Source of the DNA: Acidobacteria bacterium UBA7540 | Lineage (GTDB): Bacteria > Acidobacteriota > Terriglobia > UBA7540 | DNA: 63,355 nucleotides | Assembly (NCBI GenBank): GCA_002478145.1 | Contig: DLMI01000221.1 | Location: 1 to 63,355 of the forward strand | Reading direction: 5' to 3' | In this document: positions 49,214-58,483 of the stretch, piece after piece | How the letters are laid out: the number at the start of each line of letters is the position of its first letter | How positions within the stretch are numbered: the first letter of the stretch is position 1 | Notes under the pieces: generated by a model | The model's database searches: none | Seen by the model: only the letters and a program-made list of their open reading frames with translations | Told to the model about the DNA's origin: nothing | Program-made: the position numbers and the translations under genes

Positions 49214-51139
49214 TCATTTTCTTTCGAATGGCGTTTTCAGTCGCTCCTCGACCCACTGTTTATTGATGACAAGGTTGTACTGGCTGTGCTCCATACTCTG
49301 CTCGCCCGGCACCTTGAGCGCTTCCTGGTAGCGCGCCACCGCTTCGGCTCGACGCCCCAGCAGATCCAGCAGATGCCCCTGCCACACGAGGGCAACGAAG
49401 CGCCAATCGGAATCGCCTTCTGCCGCCCGCGTCATCATCTCGAGCGCTTCCGGATAATATCGACCGTCGTAGAGCAACAATCCCAACTTCGCCCAGAACT
49501 GCGCATCCTGGATCTTCATCTCGCGCGCCTGTCGATAGGCTTCCCGGGCTGCTTCTCCCACGCCCGTCCAGGGCATTTGGTTGACTTTCGCCATCAATTC
49601 TCGCTGGGCCGGAGGAGGAGCCTCGGCCAAAGCCACCGTGCCATCCGGCTCGATCACAACTTCCTTTAGCGGCGATTTGGCCGGGAACTTTAGCTCCTCC
49701 AAGTTGGCCAAGCGATCTGTTTGGACGCGTTGCTCTGAGCCGTCTTCGAATCGGGCAGCGACGGTCACGGGCATTCGCATTGCGCCCAATCGCTCTACGC
49801 GCACGGTGCAGTCGAACTCATTGCCGGCCGGCGAGCACCCCTGCCCCGCCACGCGGTAGGCTGCATTGGCGGACGAGCGCACCCACTCTTCGAAGAACCA
49901 GCCGAGATCCTGCCCGCTCTCGATTTCCGAGACCCGCTGGAATTCCCGCCAGCCGAGTTGCTTTCCGGCGTAGTCCTTCAAACATCGGCGATAAACCTCG
50001 GCGAAGGTTTCCGTGCCGATGACCGACTCCAAGGCATTGAGGAATGCCGCGCTCTTGCCGTGCTCCACGATATTGTTGAAGTCCCACTGAATGGCGGCCT
50101 CCTGCTCTTCGGTCAGGTCCATGGTCGTGTCCAGTCCCTGCTTCACACCGCTCACGTAACCCTGCTCCAACGCGCCGACGCCGCCTTTGATGTCGCGCGC
50201 CCGCCTATACTCGCGATCCGCATGAAGACCCAGCCCGACCAGTAGCCACGTAAGCGAATCGGGACCCTGTGCCAGGACATAGTTGGACCAGTACATGTGG
50301 CCGATCTCATGGGCCGTGATCCAGCGCCAGAAGGGCTCCGGGCGCTCGGTGAGGCGCTCTTGTCCGTGAATGACGACCAGGCCTGTTGCGGGGGGATACC
50401 CTCCCGCCGGGTAATCCATGCCCGGGACGATCGAGAGCGAGCGCTGCGGATAAAAACCGAACTGTTGGCGGTAGAAGCCAATCACATCGACCGCCGTTTT
50501 CAGCAGCAACTCAGCACAGGGGCGCCCTGCCGCGGTGAAGACGGCGCGAACGTGCACGTCACCGGCATCTGCTTCCGCGCTCTCATATCCTTTCCCGATG
50601 AACAGGCCGAACGCGCGAACGCCCTCAGCCCGGTACGCACCCGCCCGGGGGTCGTACCTGCCGCTTGTGGCCACCGCGTAGCCGTTCGGGACCTGGAGAC
50701 GGACCTCGTAGTCGTCGAGCGTCCCGAAGCCCCACCAAAGGTGCGGACTCAGGAAGGAAGTGATGGCGCTTCCATTGTGCGGATCGAGCTTCCAAGGGGC
50801 GGCAAAAGCGATGGAGAGTTCCACCTCGCCGCCGGGCCTGACATCTTGCGGCAGGTCGAATAGCGCCACGCTGTATTTTCCCGGCGAGGGCTCGGCGGGA
50901 ACGCCGTTGGCCTTCACACGCAAGACATCCCCAGACCATCGCAGTGCGATACGACCGATGGGCCTCCGCGTGTCATTGCGAAATCCAATGGTCTCCGTAC
51001 CTTCGAGGCGCGAAGGGTCAGCGATGAATTTCACATCGATGGAGTAGTGGGCCCGCGGCGGGGCCACGGGGGCCCAGAACTCCGTGCGAGCCGAACCCAG
51101 AGTTGTGAACAGAAGAATGAATCCGAATGTCCGCATCAT
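49214..51139 (-). CDS. Secreted M1 metallopeptidase-like protein lacking the third zinc ligand
   Basis: 641 residues; signal peptide (FGFILLFTTLGSA). A beta-sandwich N-terminal domain (~25-210) resembles aminopeptidase N. The catalytic-type domain has WRWITAHEIGHMYWSN near 275, a HExxH site. In M1 enzymes the third zinc ligand is Glu in WLNEG about 19 residues later; here the corresponding stretch reads TWLLVGLGLHADREY, with Val in its place. The later DFNNIVEHGKSAAFLNAL and C-terminal helical/TPR-like region fit the family. It may be inactive, use another ligand, or bind rather than cut peptides. It stands alone, upstream of the toxin-antitoxin pair. Confidence 0.82.
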   Translation of the reverse strand: MMRTFGFILLFTTLGSARTEFWAPVAPPRAHYSIDVKFIADPSRLEGTETIGFRNDTRRPIGRIALRWSGDVLRVKANGVPAEPSPGKYSVALFDLPQDVRPGGEVELSIAFAAPWKLDPHNGSAITSFLSPHLWWGFGTLDDYEVRLQVPNGYAVATSGRYDPRAGAYRAEGVRAFGLFIGKGYESAEADAGDVHVRAVFTAAGRPCAELLLKTAVDVIGFYRQQFGFYPQRSLSIVPGMDYPAGGYPPATGLVVIHGQERLTERPEPFWRWITAHEIGHMYWSNYVLAQGPDSLTWLLVGLGLHADREYRRARDIKGGVGALEQGYVSGVKQGLDTTMDLTEEQEAAIQWDFNNIVEHGKSAAFLNALESVIGTETFAEVYRRCLKDYAGKQLGWREFQRVSEIESGQDLGWFFEEWVRSSANAAYRVAGQGCSPAGNEFDCTVRVERLGAMRMPVTVAARFEDGSEQRVQTDRLANLEELKFPAKSPLKEVVIEPDGTVALAEAPPPAQRELMAKVNQMPWTGVGEAAREAYRQAREMKIQDAQFWAKLGLLLYDGRYYPEALEMMTRAAEGDSDWRFVALVWQGHLLDLLGRRAEAVARYQEALKVPGEQSMEHSQYNLVINKQWVEERLKTPFERK

Positions 51140-51702
51140 GCCCTCCTAGAACTTGCTCGCGGCGCCGGGCGTCAGAGCAGCGTTGGTCGGCAGGATAACT
51201 GTGGGACTGAACTGTTGCGTTCCCAGGCGATCCTCCGTGGATTCTCCGCCCATTCCGTTGAGGAGTCAACGCGTATGTGCTCAGGTTATTCGTACTTGTG
51301 CTTGTTGGAAATCCAACGAAGACAACCAGGCAAAGGGTCGTTTGAAGGTTCTGAGCGAGGGCCTCTGGCCTGAAACTGCAGCCAAGCTTAAGTGCTGCTA
51401 CTTCCCCCAAGCAGCGCACCGCCCCTGCCGCCAGCCCAGCGGGCGGACCTTTGTCTGGCTCAACCGATTTCGCCACCAGCACTTTCGTTGCGAAAAGCGA
51501 GGCGACATCCACGAGGGACTGTTGCTCCTCGGCTGTTCGCTCATCTGCCGGAACTTTCTACCGGCCACCCCTCTGGCGAAATACACTGGAATCATTCAGC
51601 TTGGGCTCCGGCCTGCGTGCTCCGAGGGCGAGCCTGTGATACGAGGGCCCATTCGTGCATGCCGGCGGCTCCGGAGTCCAATTGGCGAGTGTCTGGGAGG
51701 GC
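51140..51702. other. Long intergenic region, nothing recognised
   Basis: About 560 nt. Several open frames exist but none shows protein-like composition, a ribosome site or a recognisable motif. No repeat or RNA-like hairpin series stands out. Confidence 0.4.
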
Positions 51703-52254
51703 CTACGGGTTCCACACAAAGCCATGATTCAGACCATCTGCGTCAATGTACCAGCCGGCGACAGTCCCTTGCAGGTTGTTGGTCGAGGGGCGTGTACCCT
51801 CTTGAAAAGGCTGGGTTGCGACTGTGCCCGCGTCCGGAGCATCGAAAGTGGCGAAAGTGCCGCGGGGAGAACGGGAGAAGCCGTGCATCACATTGTTCGC
51901 GTCAGCGAACACTCCCGCGACTGTCCCGAGCAAGTTGATCGACATACCGGCGCTGCCTTGCCCGGGGCCCGTGGCCGCGCTCGGAACATCGAACGTGGTG
52001 AGGTGGCTGTCGCGAGTGCGCAGGAAGCCGTGCGGCACGATGTTCGTGTCTGTGTAGTAGCCCACGATCTCTCCCAGGTTGTCGTTCGCGTAAGCGGTAG
52101 TACCACAAAACGGCGCGCACACGGGCGAAGATACTGTGCCTGCGGCCGGAGCATCGAACTCAATGAGTTTGGGGTCGTGAGTGCAGCCGTGCTGGTCTTG
52201 TTCCTCCTGCACGGACGACCACACTGAGGTTGTGAGCGCAGCCAGTGCGCACAA
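51703..52254 (-). pseudogene. HAF-repeat extracellular protein with broken 5' end
   Basis: The 183-residue frame contains three HAF-type repeats (IVPHGFLRTRDSHLTTFDVP, VMHGFSRSPRGTFATFDAPD, LNHGFVWNP), typical of large secreted Acidobacteriota proteins that form propeller-like structures. It begins at a TTG directly after a stop codon, and the first residues look like the end of a signal peptide (CALAALTTSVWS). The other frame upstream (MKRLPAIRSVSFAIV) looks like the start of such a leader, so a frameshift probably separates leader from body. Either a pseudogene or a sequencing error in an otherwise intact short protein. Confidence 0.6.
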
Positions 52255-52435
52255 TCAAAAGACGAGCGTGATAATCCTGAACTCGGATTACTGCGAGCTG
52301 CGCGAGAGTCGGTAGGCACGATAGCAAAACTGACGCTACGAATTGCGGGAAGGCGTTTCAAGGCGGTCCCCCGCTGCCGCTGCCTCCAAGGCGCCGCACG
52401 GCATTGGAGACGGCGGCAATTCGAACAGCGCTCTA

Positions 52436-53059
52436 CTAGGGGGTGGGGGTGGCCGAGTAATAGCTGGTGATGCTTGCGCTTGCCAAGATATGGCCGTCCC
52501 GTCCAGCCGCGACCAACGCGCGAAACAGCGTAAGGGCGGTTGTGGGGAAATTCGCATACGAGGGCAATGTGAGGTCCGTGTCGAGTGCGTAGACCGTGAA
52601 AACGTATTCGTGGTCATTTGGGGGAGTAGAAGCGGGGGGACATGGCCCATCGTAGCTAAGATCGCCGTAGGCGTTGACGACTTGTGGTCCGTAGCTGCTT
52701 CCGGCAATACCGGCATTCTCGGGAAGCTCGGTGGTCTTGGAAGGGATGTTGTACATGCCCCAGTGCATAAAACCTCCCGTGACGTCGAACGCTATTAAGA
52801 CGAAACTGCGCGTACGGCGCGGGGCGTTCCTCCACGATAGCTGTGGTGATTCATCTAAACCGGGGCTCCCATCAGGGGAACAGACGTTCTGTCCACTGAC
52901 CTGATAGTTGTAAATCGTGCTTGGCGGCAGCGTTGCGCCGTTCTCGAATGTCGTGCTGCTCAGTACGAAATGATCGTTTTGCGGATCCTGGGCGGACGCG
53001 AAATTCGCCAAGGCCAGAAATGCAAATGCTGTGATTGCGATAATGCTCAGCGTTTTCAT
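52436..53059 (-). CDS. Secreted YbhB/YbcL (PEBP-like) protein
   Basis: The start is the ATG at 53059 with AAAGGAG seven bases upstream and a signal peptide right after (MKTLSIIAITAFAFLALANF). 207 residues. The phosphatidylethanolamine-binding-protein fold is shown by FVLSSTTFENGATLP near 31, SPGLDESPQLSWRNAPRRTR near 66, VLIAFDVTGGFMHWGMYNIP near 90, GPCPPASTPPNDHEYVFTVYA near 140 and a C-terminal ALVAAGRDGHILASA. The conserved Asp and His of the anion pocket are visible. Role in bacteria unclear; related proteins act on kinases or bind small ligands. Exported here. Confidence 0.9.
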   Translation of the reverse strand: MKTLSIIAITAFAFLALANFASAQDPQNDHFVLSSTTFENGATLPPSTIYNYQVSGQNVCSPDGSPGLDESPQLSWRNAPRRTRSFVLIAFDVTGGFMHWGMYNIPSKTTELPENAGIAGSSYGPQVVNAYGDLSYDGPCPPASTPPNDHEYVFTVYALDTDLTLPSYANFPTTALTLFRALVAAGRDGHILASASITSYYSATPTP

Positions 53060-53363
53060 AGCAGTCTCCTTTCCGGACGTTGCTTGGTTCTCATGGCAAC
53101 TGAGTTTCATGTTTCTCCTCCCTTTGTCAGTCTTGAAAATGTGGCTGAGAGCCCTCAGAGCAGCATGCACAATCGTTGGGGGGGGGCTGGCAGCCGAGCG
53201 ACTCTAGCTGCCCGATTCGCGAACGTCAATGATAGGAAGGCTTAGATTCTTCTGAGAGACATGTTAGAGCCCATCTGCCTGAATCTTCGTTGGTTATACT
53301 GCCGCGGCTGGATTCTTGCCGCCTGCGGGTCAAAGAGGTGGTAGAATTGTCACCGGGGTGTTT

Positions 53364-55772
53364 ATGGCTTCACCGCCCCATCCGTCCTCGGTGATACGTT
53401 TCGGCCCATTCGAGTTGAACGCCGCAGGCGGTGAGTTGCGCAAAGCCGGACTCCCGCTGAAGATACATCCCCAGCCCTTCCGTGTCCTCCTGCTGCTTGC
53501 AGAACGGCCCGGACAAATCGTGACCCGAGAAGAGATTCAGCGCTGCCTCTGGGGCGATAACACGTTTGTGGACTTCGAGGGGGGCATCAACTTCTGCATG
53601 AGGCAAATCCGCGCCGCGCTCGCAGACGATGCGGAAAATCCTCGGTACATTCAGACGCTTCCGCGTCGCGGATATCGTTTTATCGCTCCCATCACTCTTA
53701 TCGGCCTAACGAAGCAGGCTATTCCTTTTGTTCCTGCGCCCGGATCTGGCGCTGAGTCGAAGGTGGCCGCCAGCGACGGCGCAGAATTCGGTTCCATTCA
53801 CGAGATTCGCGTTCCGACCTCACCTCTTCCTCCGACTCTTGTAGCTCGCTGGCACACAAAGACCGCCGGGGCCAAGATCATCGTGTTCTCTGCAATCGCT
53901 ATTCTCGTTGCCGCAGCCATCTCTTATTTCCACCGCCCGCCGAAGCTCACGGAAAAAGATTCCATCGTCCTCGCGGATTTCACGAACACCACTGGCGATG
54001 CCGTCTTTGACGATGCGCTGAAGCAGGGACTGGCGGTGGAGTTGGGGCAATCTCCTTTCCTGAACGTGCTGTCAGATACAAAAGCGAGCGAGACCTTGAA
54101 GATGATGGGGCGTCCTGCTAACGAGCGTGTGACGGCGGGCGTAGGCCGGGAACTTTGTCTGCGCACGGGGAGCAAGGCCCTGCTGGCAGGAGCGATCTCA
54201 AACTTGGGCAGCCATTACCTGGTGGACGTGAACGCGGTCGCGTGCAGCACTGGAGAGACCTTGGCCAAAGAGCAGTTCGAGGCCACGGGCAAAGAGGATG
54301 TTCTGAAGGCCTTAAGCCGAGCCGCCTCCCATCTTCGTGCGAAGCTGGGCGAATCGCTCCCCTCGGTGCAAAAATTCGATACTCCCATTGAGGCAACGAC
54401 GACCTCGCTCGAAGCGCTGAAGAACTACAGCATGAGTGCCAAAGTGATAAGCGAACAGGGGGATGCACCCGGCATTCCGTTTCTGAAGCGAGCCATTGAA
54501 CTGGATCCCAATTTCCCCATGGCGTATGCCGCGTTGGCTGCTCGCTACAGCAATCTCAATGAACCGTCGCTCGCCTTTGAATATGCGACCAGGGCATACG
54601 AGCTACGCGACCGGGTGACTGAGCGGGAGAAGTTGCGTATTTCTGCCTACTACTTTCGTGTAACGGGGGAACTGGAGAGACAGGCGCAGGTACTCGAACT
54701 CTGGATGGCAAATTATCCTCGCGATTTCGCTCCGCATGTCAGCTTGGGCGCGAATTTCGTTTTTATGGGGCAGGACGAGAAAGCTCTGGCCGAATTGCAG
54801 GAGGCATTGCAGCTTGCGCCGGGCGACCCCTATGTTTGTCAAAGTCTGGGCGAGGTTTACCTCGCTCTAGACCGTCTGGATGCAGCCAAAGCTATCCTAA
54901 ATCAAGCGCAAACGAGGAAGCTGAATAGCGCCGAGCTGCACTGGACGATTTATTACCTTGCTTTTCTGCAGAGAGATTTCGCGCAGATGGAGCAGCAAGT
55001 TGCATGGGCCGCAGGCAAGCCCGGTACCGAAGACATTCTGCTATCGGCCCAGTCTGATACCGAGGCCTACTACGGGCGGCTGAGCAGTGCGCGGGAGTTC
55101 TCGCGCCGAGCTGTGGACTCAGCCGTCCGCGCCGATGCCAAGGAGGCGGCAGCACTGTGGCAAGTGACTGCGGCACTGCGCGAAGCAGAATTCGGTGAAA
55201 CTGCAGAAGCAAAGAACGAGGTCAGGGAAGCGTTGGCGATGGCTCCGGGTCGAAATGTGAAGGTTTTTGCAGCCCTCGCGCTCGCCCGCGCCGGGGAAAC
55301 TGCTGAAGCCAAGGCGATGGCCAACGAATTGGAGAAAAACTACTCCTCCAATACTGTGCTGAAGGTCTACCGGCTTCCGACCGTCAACGCCGCCATAGCA
55401 CTGAGAAAAGGTAACCCATCGCAAGCACTTGACCTGCTGGAAATCGTCAAACCCTACGAACTTGGACAGCCCACCCCATCGCCATTGGGAACGCTCTATC
55501 CCCCCTACCTGCGCGGTCAAGCCTACCTCTTGCTGCACAACGGCGCCGCCGCAGCCGCCGAGTTCCAAAAGCTGCTTGACCATCCTGGGATTGCGCTCAA
55601 TTTCCCACTCGGGGCTCTCGCGCGTCTCCAGCTCGCCAAAGCCTACGCGGTGGCCAGCGACACTCCGAAAGCGAGGAGCGCGTACCAAGATTTCCTGAGT
55701 CTCTGGAAGAATGCCGACCCGGACATCCCGATCCTGAAGAAGGCCAGAGCGGAGTACGTGAAGCTACAGTGA
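53364..55772 (+). CDS. OmpR-type winged-helix regulator with membrane helix and TPR domain
   Basis: 802 residues from the ATG at 53364; an upstream in-frame start at 53316 is less likely. Residues ~8-105 are a transcriptional-regulatory winged helix (IRFGPFELNAAGGELRKAGL, then FRVLLLLAERPGQIVTREEI and INFCMRQIRAALADDAENPR with YIQTLPRRGYRFIAP). A membrane helix follows at ~173-193 (IIVFSAIAILVAAAISYF), then a TolB-like region (DSIVLADFTNTTGDAVFDDA) and about ten TPRs. This CadC-like architecture is very common in Acidobacteriota. It would bind DNA from the membrane and sense an external signal through the TPR part. Target genes are unknown; nothing adjacent is obviously controlled. Confidence 0.9.
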   Translation: MASPPHPSSVIRFGPFELNAAGGELRKAGLPLKIHPQPFRVLLLLAERPGQIVTREEIQRCLWGDNTFVDFEGGINFCMRQIRAALADDAENPRYIQTLPRRGYRFIAPITLIGLTKQAIPFVPAPGSGAESKVAASDGAEFGSIHEIRVPTSPLPPTLVARWHTKTAGAKIIVFSAIAILVAAAISYFHRPPKLTEKDSIVLADFTNTTGDAVFDDALKQGLAVELGQSPFLNVLSDTKASETLKMMGRPANERVTAGVGRELCLRTGSKALLAGAISNLGSHYLVDVNAVACSTGETLAKEQFEATGKEDVLKALSRAASHLRAKLGESLPSVQKFDTPIEATTTSLEALKNYSMSAKVISEQGDAPGIPFLKRAIELDPNFPMAYAALAARYSNLNEPSLAFEYATRAYELRDRVTEREKLRISAYYFRVTGELERQAQVLELWMANYPRDFAPHVSLGANFVFMGQDEKALAELQEALQLAPGDPYVCQSLGEVYLALDRLDAAKAILNQAQTRKLNSAELHWTIYYLAFLQRDFAQMEQQVAWAAGKPGTEDILLSAQSDTEAYYGRLSSAREFSRRAVDSAVRADAKEAAALWQVTAALREAEFGETAEAKNEVREALAMAPGRNVKVFAALALARAGETAEAKAMANELEKNYSSNTVLKVYRLPTVNAAIALRKGNPSQALDLLEIVKPYELGQPTPSPLGTLYPPYLRGQAYLLLHNGAAAAAEFQKLLDHPGIALNFPLGALARLQLAKAYAVASDTPKARSAYQDFLSLWKNADPDIPILKKARAEYVKLQ

Positions 55773-55983
55773 GACCTATTTGGGTCCGTCCATAAGAGCC
55801 GTCCATAGTGAAGGTTTTGTTAGCCCGACTTCGTAATCGGAGCTGAGGCCCGGCGACCGAGGCCGCGAAGCGGACGGAGTGTGTTGATTCGGCTACGTGG
55901 GTTTTGGGAGCGATCGCTTGAGCGACCAAGTGCTCCTTGCTCGCGATAAGTTCGCTCGTTCCGGGGGCTATGTGTTGATGAGG

Positions 55984-56009
55984 GAGGGCCGGGACGAGAG
56001 CCCGGCCTC
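55984..56009. terminator. Hairpin between convergent genes
   Basis: GAGG-g-CCGGG pairs with CCCGGCCTC around an ACGAGAG loop, with a single bulged G. It lies between the ends of the convergent regulator (plus) and galM (minus), a fit for a bidirectional terminator. Confidence 0.45.
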
Positions 56010-56052
56010 CGCCCAGTGCTGTGCTTGATTCGAGACCCTCTTCTCCCGAAGC

Positions 56053-57204
56053 TTAGCGGGTGGAAAACTTATAAAGCGTCGTGGAGTTGTAGGTCTGGCC
56101 CGGTCTCAGAATCGTTGACGGGAAACTCGGCTCGTTGGGCGAATCCGGATAATGCTGGGTCTCCAGGCAGAAGCCGTAGCGAAACTTGTAGACATGGCCC
56201 TGCTTGCCGGTGAGGGTGCCGTCCAGGAAATTGCCCGAATAGAATTGCACGCCCGGCTCCGTCGTGTAGACCTCCATGAGGCGACCGGTCGTCGGCTCAT
56301 AGACCCGCGCTGCGAGTGTCAAACCTTTGTCTTTTCGGTTCAGCACGAAGTTGTGATCGTAACCGTGCCCGAAAATCAGTTGCTCATCTTTCTGGTCGAT
56401 CCGGGCTCCGATCACCGCAAGCTTGGTGAAATCGAGGGGCGTCCCTTTCACGCTGACGATTTTGCCCGTGGGGATGAGCGTCTTGTTCACCGGGGTGAAG
56501 GTGTCGGCGTTCAGCAGGAGCTCGTGGCCGAGGATGTCGCGCTGCCCATCTCCTGCCAAGTTGAAATAAGTGTGGTTCGTGAGGTTGACCGGGGTGGCCT
56601 TGTCCGTCGTGGCGTGATACTCGAAGATGAGTTCGTCCTTCTCGTTCAGCGTATAGGTGACCGTCACCTTCAGGTTGCCGGGGTAACCTTCGTCCCCGTC
56701 CGAGCTCGTGTGCTTGAAGATCACCCCCACCTCATCCGGTTTCTCAAAGGGTTCGGCTTCCCACACGATTTTGTCGAAGCCCTTGTTGCCCCCATGCAAG
56801 CTGTTGGGGCCATCGTTTGTCGGCAGCGTGTATTCCTTGCCGTCGAGGGTGAACTTACCCTTGGCGATCCGGTTCCCGTAACGACCGATGATGGCCCCGA
56901 AATAGGGAACCTTGGCGGTGTAGTCGTCCGCTTTGTCGAATCCAAGGACCACATCATCAAAGTGGCCTTTCCTATCAGGGACTCGTATTGAAACGATAGC
57001 GCCGCCATAGGTCATGGCGCGGACTTCCATGCCGTGCTTGTTCTTCAGAGTGTACAAGTCGACGGGTTTGCCGTCGGGTGTTTTTCCAAAGGCTTCTTTT
57101 TTGATCATGTCTTTCACCTGTGGAGAAGATGGGACCCCCAAGCCGGTCCAGAAGGGAAATAACGTTAGGCACAACGAGAGCAGAATAGAAATGCGGTGAA
57201 TCAT
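56053..57204 (-). CDS. galM: Secreted aldose 1-epimerase (galactose mutarotase)
   Basis: 383 residues from the ATG at 57204, preceded by GGAGCGACC; signal peptide (ISILLSLCLTLFPFWTG). Family motifs: VRAMTYGGAIVSIRVPDRKG near 60, PYFGAIIGRYGNRIAKGKF near 101, NSLHGGNKGFDK near 134, VNLTNHTYFNLAG near 195 with the catalytic His, DHNFVLN near 282, and TEPGVQFYSGN near 317 with the catalytic Glu. It interconverts alpha and beta anomers of galactose or glucose. Export suggests it acts on sugars freed outside by the galactosidases of this window, though it lies ~14 kb from the nearest one. Confidence 0.95.
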   Translation of the reverse strand: MIHRISILLSLCLTLFPFWTGLGVPSSPQVKDMIKKEAFGKTPDGKPVDLYTLKNKHGMEVRAMTYGGAIVSIRVPDRKGHFDDVVLGFDKADDYTAKVPYFGAIIGRYGNRIAKGKFTLDGKEYTLPTNDGPNSLHGGNKGFDKIVWEAEPFEKPDEVGVIFKHTSSDGDEGYPGNLKVTVTYTLNEKDELIFEYHATTDKATPVNLTNHTYFNLAGDGQRDILGHELLLNADTFTPVNKTLIPTGKIVSVKGTPLDFTKLAVIGARIDQKDEQLIFGHGYDHNFVLNRKDKGLTLAARVYEPTTGRLMEVYTTEPGVQFYSGNFLDGTLTGKQGHVYKFRYGFCLETQHYPDSPNEPSFPSTILRPGQTYNSTTLYKFSTR

Positions 57205-57407
57205 GGTCGCTCCGTAGAGGTTTGAGTCACGAGGGATGGGTTGGCGAGAATGCCTTGTCATGTCTCTGCGGGTTCGGTAGTGCTCAACACAACCAGCGCA
57301 AAGAATTGTTACAGGACTGTGGGCCAGAGTCAAGTGTCCTGCTCGTGAGGTGTCGAGAGGGAAATATTGTCATGTTGTTAGCACATCAAATGTCCGGGTC
57401 AATTACG

Positions 57408-58095
57408 TCCCGGTCGCCATCTCGGATTTGGGACCGATCCGGGAACGCGAACCGACATGGAAATCATCGGGGTGGTAAAGGATGTCAAGTACACGAATGT
57501 GCGCGACGAAATCCCGGAGCAGGCATATATTCCGTATCTCGGGAGTCACTTCGTCGCTGGCATGACGGTATACTTGCGAACGACCTTCGATCCAAAGCAG
57601 GTGATGACCAGCGTGCGGGCGAAGGTTCGGGAACTGGATCCGACCCTCCCCATCTATGACACGCGGACCACGGAGGCGCAGATCAGCAACTCGCTCACCA
57701 CCGAACGCATGATCGCCAGCTTGTCTACGGTCTTCGGCTTCCTGGCCACGCTGTTGGCGGCCATCGGGCTGTACGGCGTGATGGCTTACACCGTCGCACA
57801 GAGGAGACGCGAGATCGGCATCCGGATGGCGCTGGGGGCGGAGCCGAGAAAGGTGATCTGGATGGTCATCCGCGATGTGTTGTTGCTGGTCGCGATCGGA
57901 GTCGGAGCGGGCGTGCCCGCTTCCTTGGCGCTCATGCGGGCGGTCGAGAGCCAGCTCTACGGCCTGACGGCGCATGACCCATCAACGCTGGCGCTGGCCA
58001 CGGTCGGACTGGCGCTGGTTGCCTGCGCGGCGGGGTACCTTCCTGCCCTTCGCGCCAGCCGCCTGGATCCCATGGTCGCGTTGCGGCACGAATAG
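57408..58095 (+). pseudogene. C-terminal part of a MacB/FtsX-like ABC permease (ADOP type), 5' truncated
   Basis: The frame reads GRHLGFGTDPGTRTDMEIIG, then VVKDVKYTNVRDEIPEQAYI, before the FtsX domain with three membrane helices (LSTVFGFLATLLAAIGLYGV, then VIWMVIRDVLLLVAIGVGAG and ALATVGLALVACAAGYLPAL), and the cytoplasmic loop RRREIGIRMALGAEP. It ends in SRLDPMVALRHE, the usual C-terminus. Whole permeases have ~800 residues; only the last ~225 are present. An ATG at 57457 could give 212 residues but no ribosome site supports it. Confidence 0.8.
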
Positions 58096-58212
58096 TTGCT
58101 AATGCACCAGAACGGTAGTGCAACTTTTCCCAAATCGCCTTCTCACCATCGGCCCAGAGCTCGTCCGCTGGATGGCTCTCAATTCCGCCTCTGAAGTCGG
58201 CCGAACGTCGAA

Positions 58213-58242
58213 TTGACTGTTGACCCAACTGTGGAGTATACT
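58213..58242 (+). promoter_or_regulatory. Promoter of the RHH/MazF-type module (leaderless start predicted)
   Basis: TTGACT (58213-58218) and TATACT (58237-58242) are separated by 18 bp. The -10 box ends eight bases before the ATG at 58250, so transcription should start at or next to the start codon. No ribosome site is present, in line with a leaderless mRNA. Confidence 0.6.
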
Positions 58243-58249
58243 CCACAGT
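58228..58249. promoter_or_regulatory. 22-bp perfect palindromic operator
   Basis: ACTGTGGAGTA-TACTCCACAGT is a perfect palindrome that covers the -10 box and ends on the base before the antitoxin ATG. A ribbon-helix-helix dimer bound here would block its own promoter. Confidence 0.8.
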
Positions 58250-58483
58250 ATGGAAACCATCCAAGTCGTGTTGGATTCGGAATTGCTTCGGGCCGCGAAT
58301 GGAGCTGCCAAACGGGCGCGAGTAAACCGTTCTGCTCTGATACGCGAGGCCCTTCGCGAACACTTGAAGCGCCTCCGCACGCGCGAGGTCGAGGCTCGCG
58401 ACTGGCGGGGCTACCGAGAGCATCCGCAGGCCGCGGGCGACGTTGCGGCCTGGGAGCGAGTGGCATCATGGCCGGAGCAATAG
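58250..58483 (+). CDS. Ribbon-helix-helix antitoxin
   Basis: 77 residues from the ATG at 58250. The N-terminal part (IQVVLDSELLRAANGAAKRA, then VNRSALIREALREHL) is a ribbon-helix-helix fold of the CopG/MetJ type: a short beta strand for the major groove and two helices for dimerisation. The acidic Trp-containing C-terminus (EARDWRGYREHPQ) would wrap the toxin. The gene overlaps the MazF/PemK-like toxin by 16 nt. The 22-bp palindrome just upstream is the expected autoregulatory site. No ribosome site is present, so translation may be leaderless. Confidence 0.9.
   Translation: METIQVVLDSELLRAANGAAKRARVNRSALIREALREHLKRLRTREVEARDWRGYREHPQAAGDVAAWERVASWPEQ

Noticed and set aside
51140..51702. Frames in the long spacer after the M1-like gene
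   Set aside because: No motif, composition or ribosome site supports a gene.
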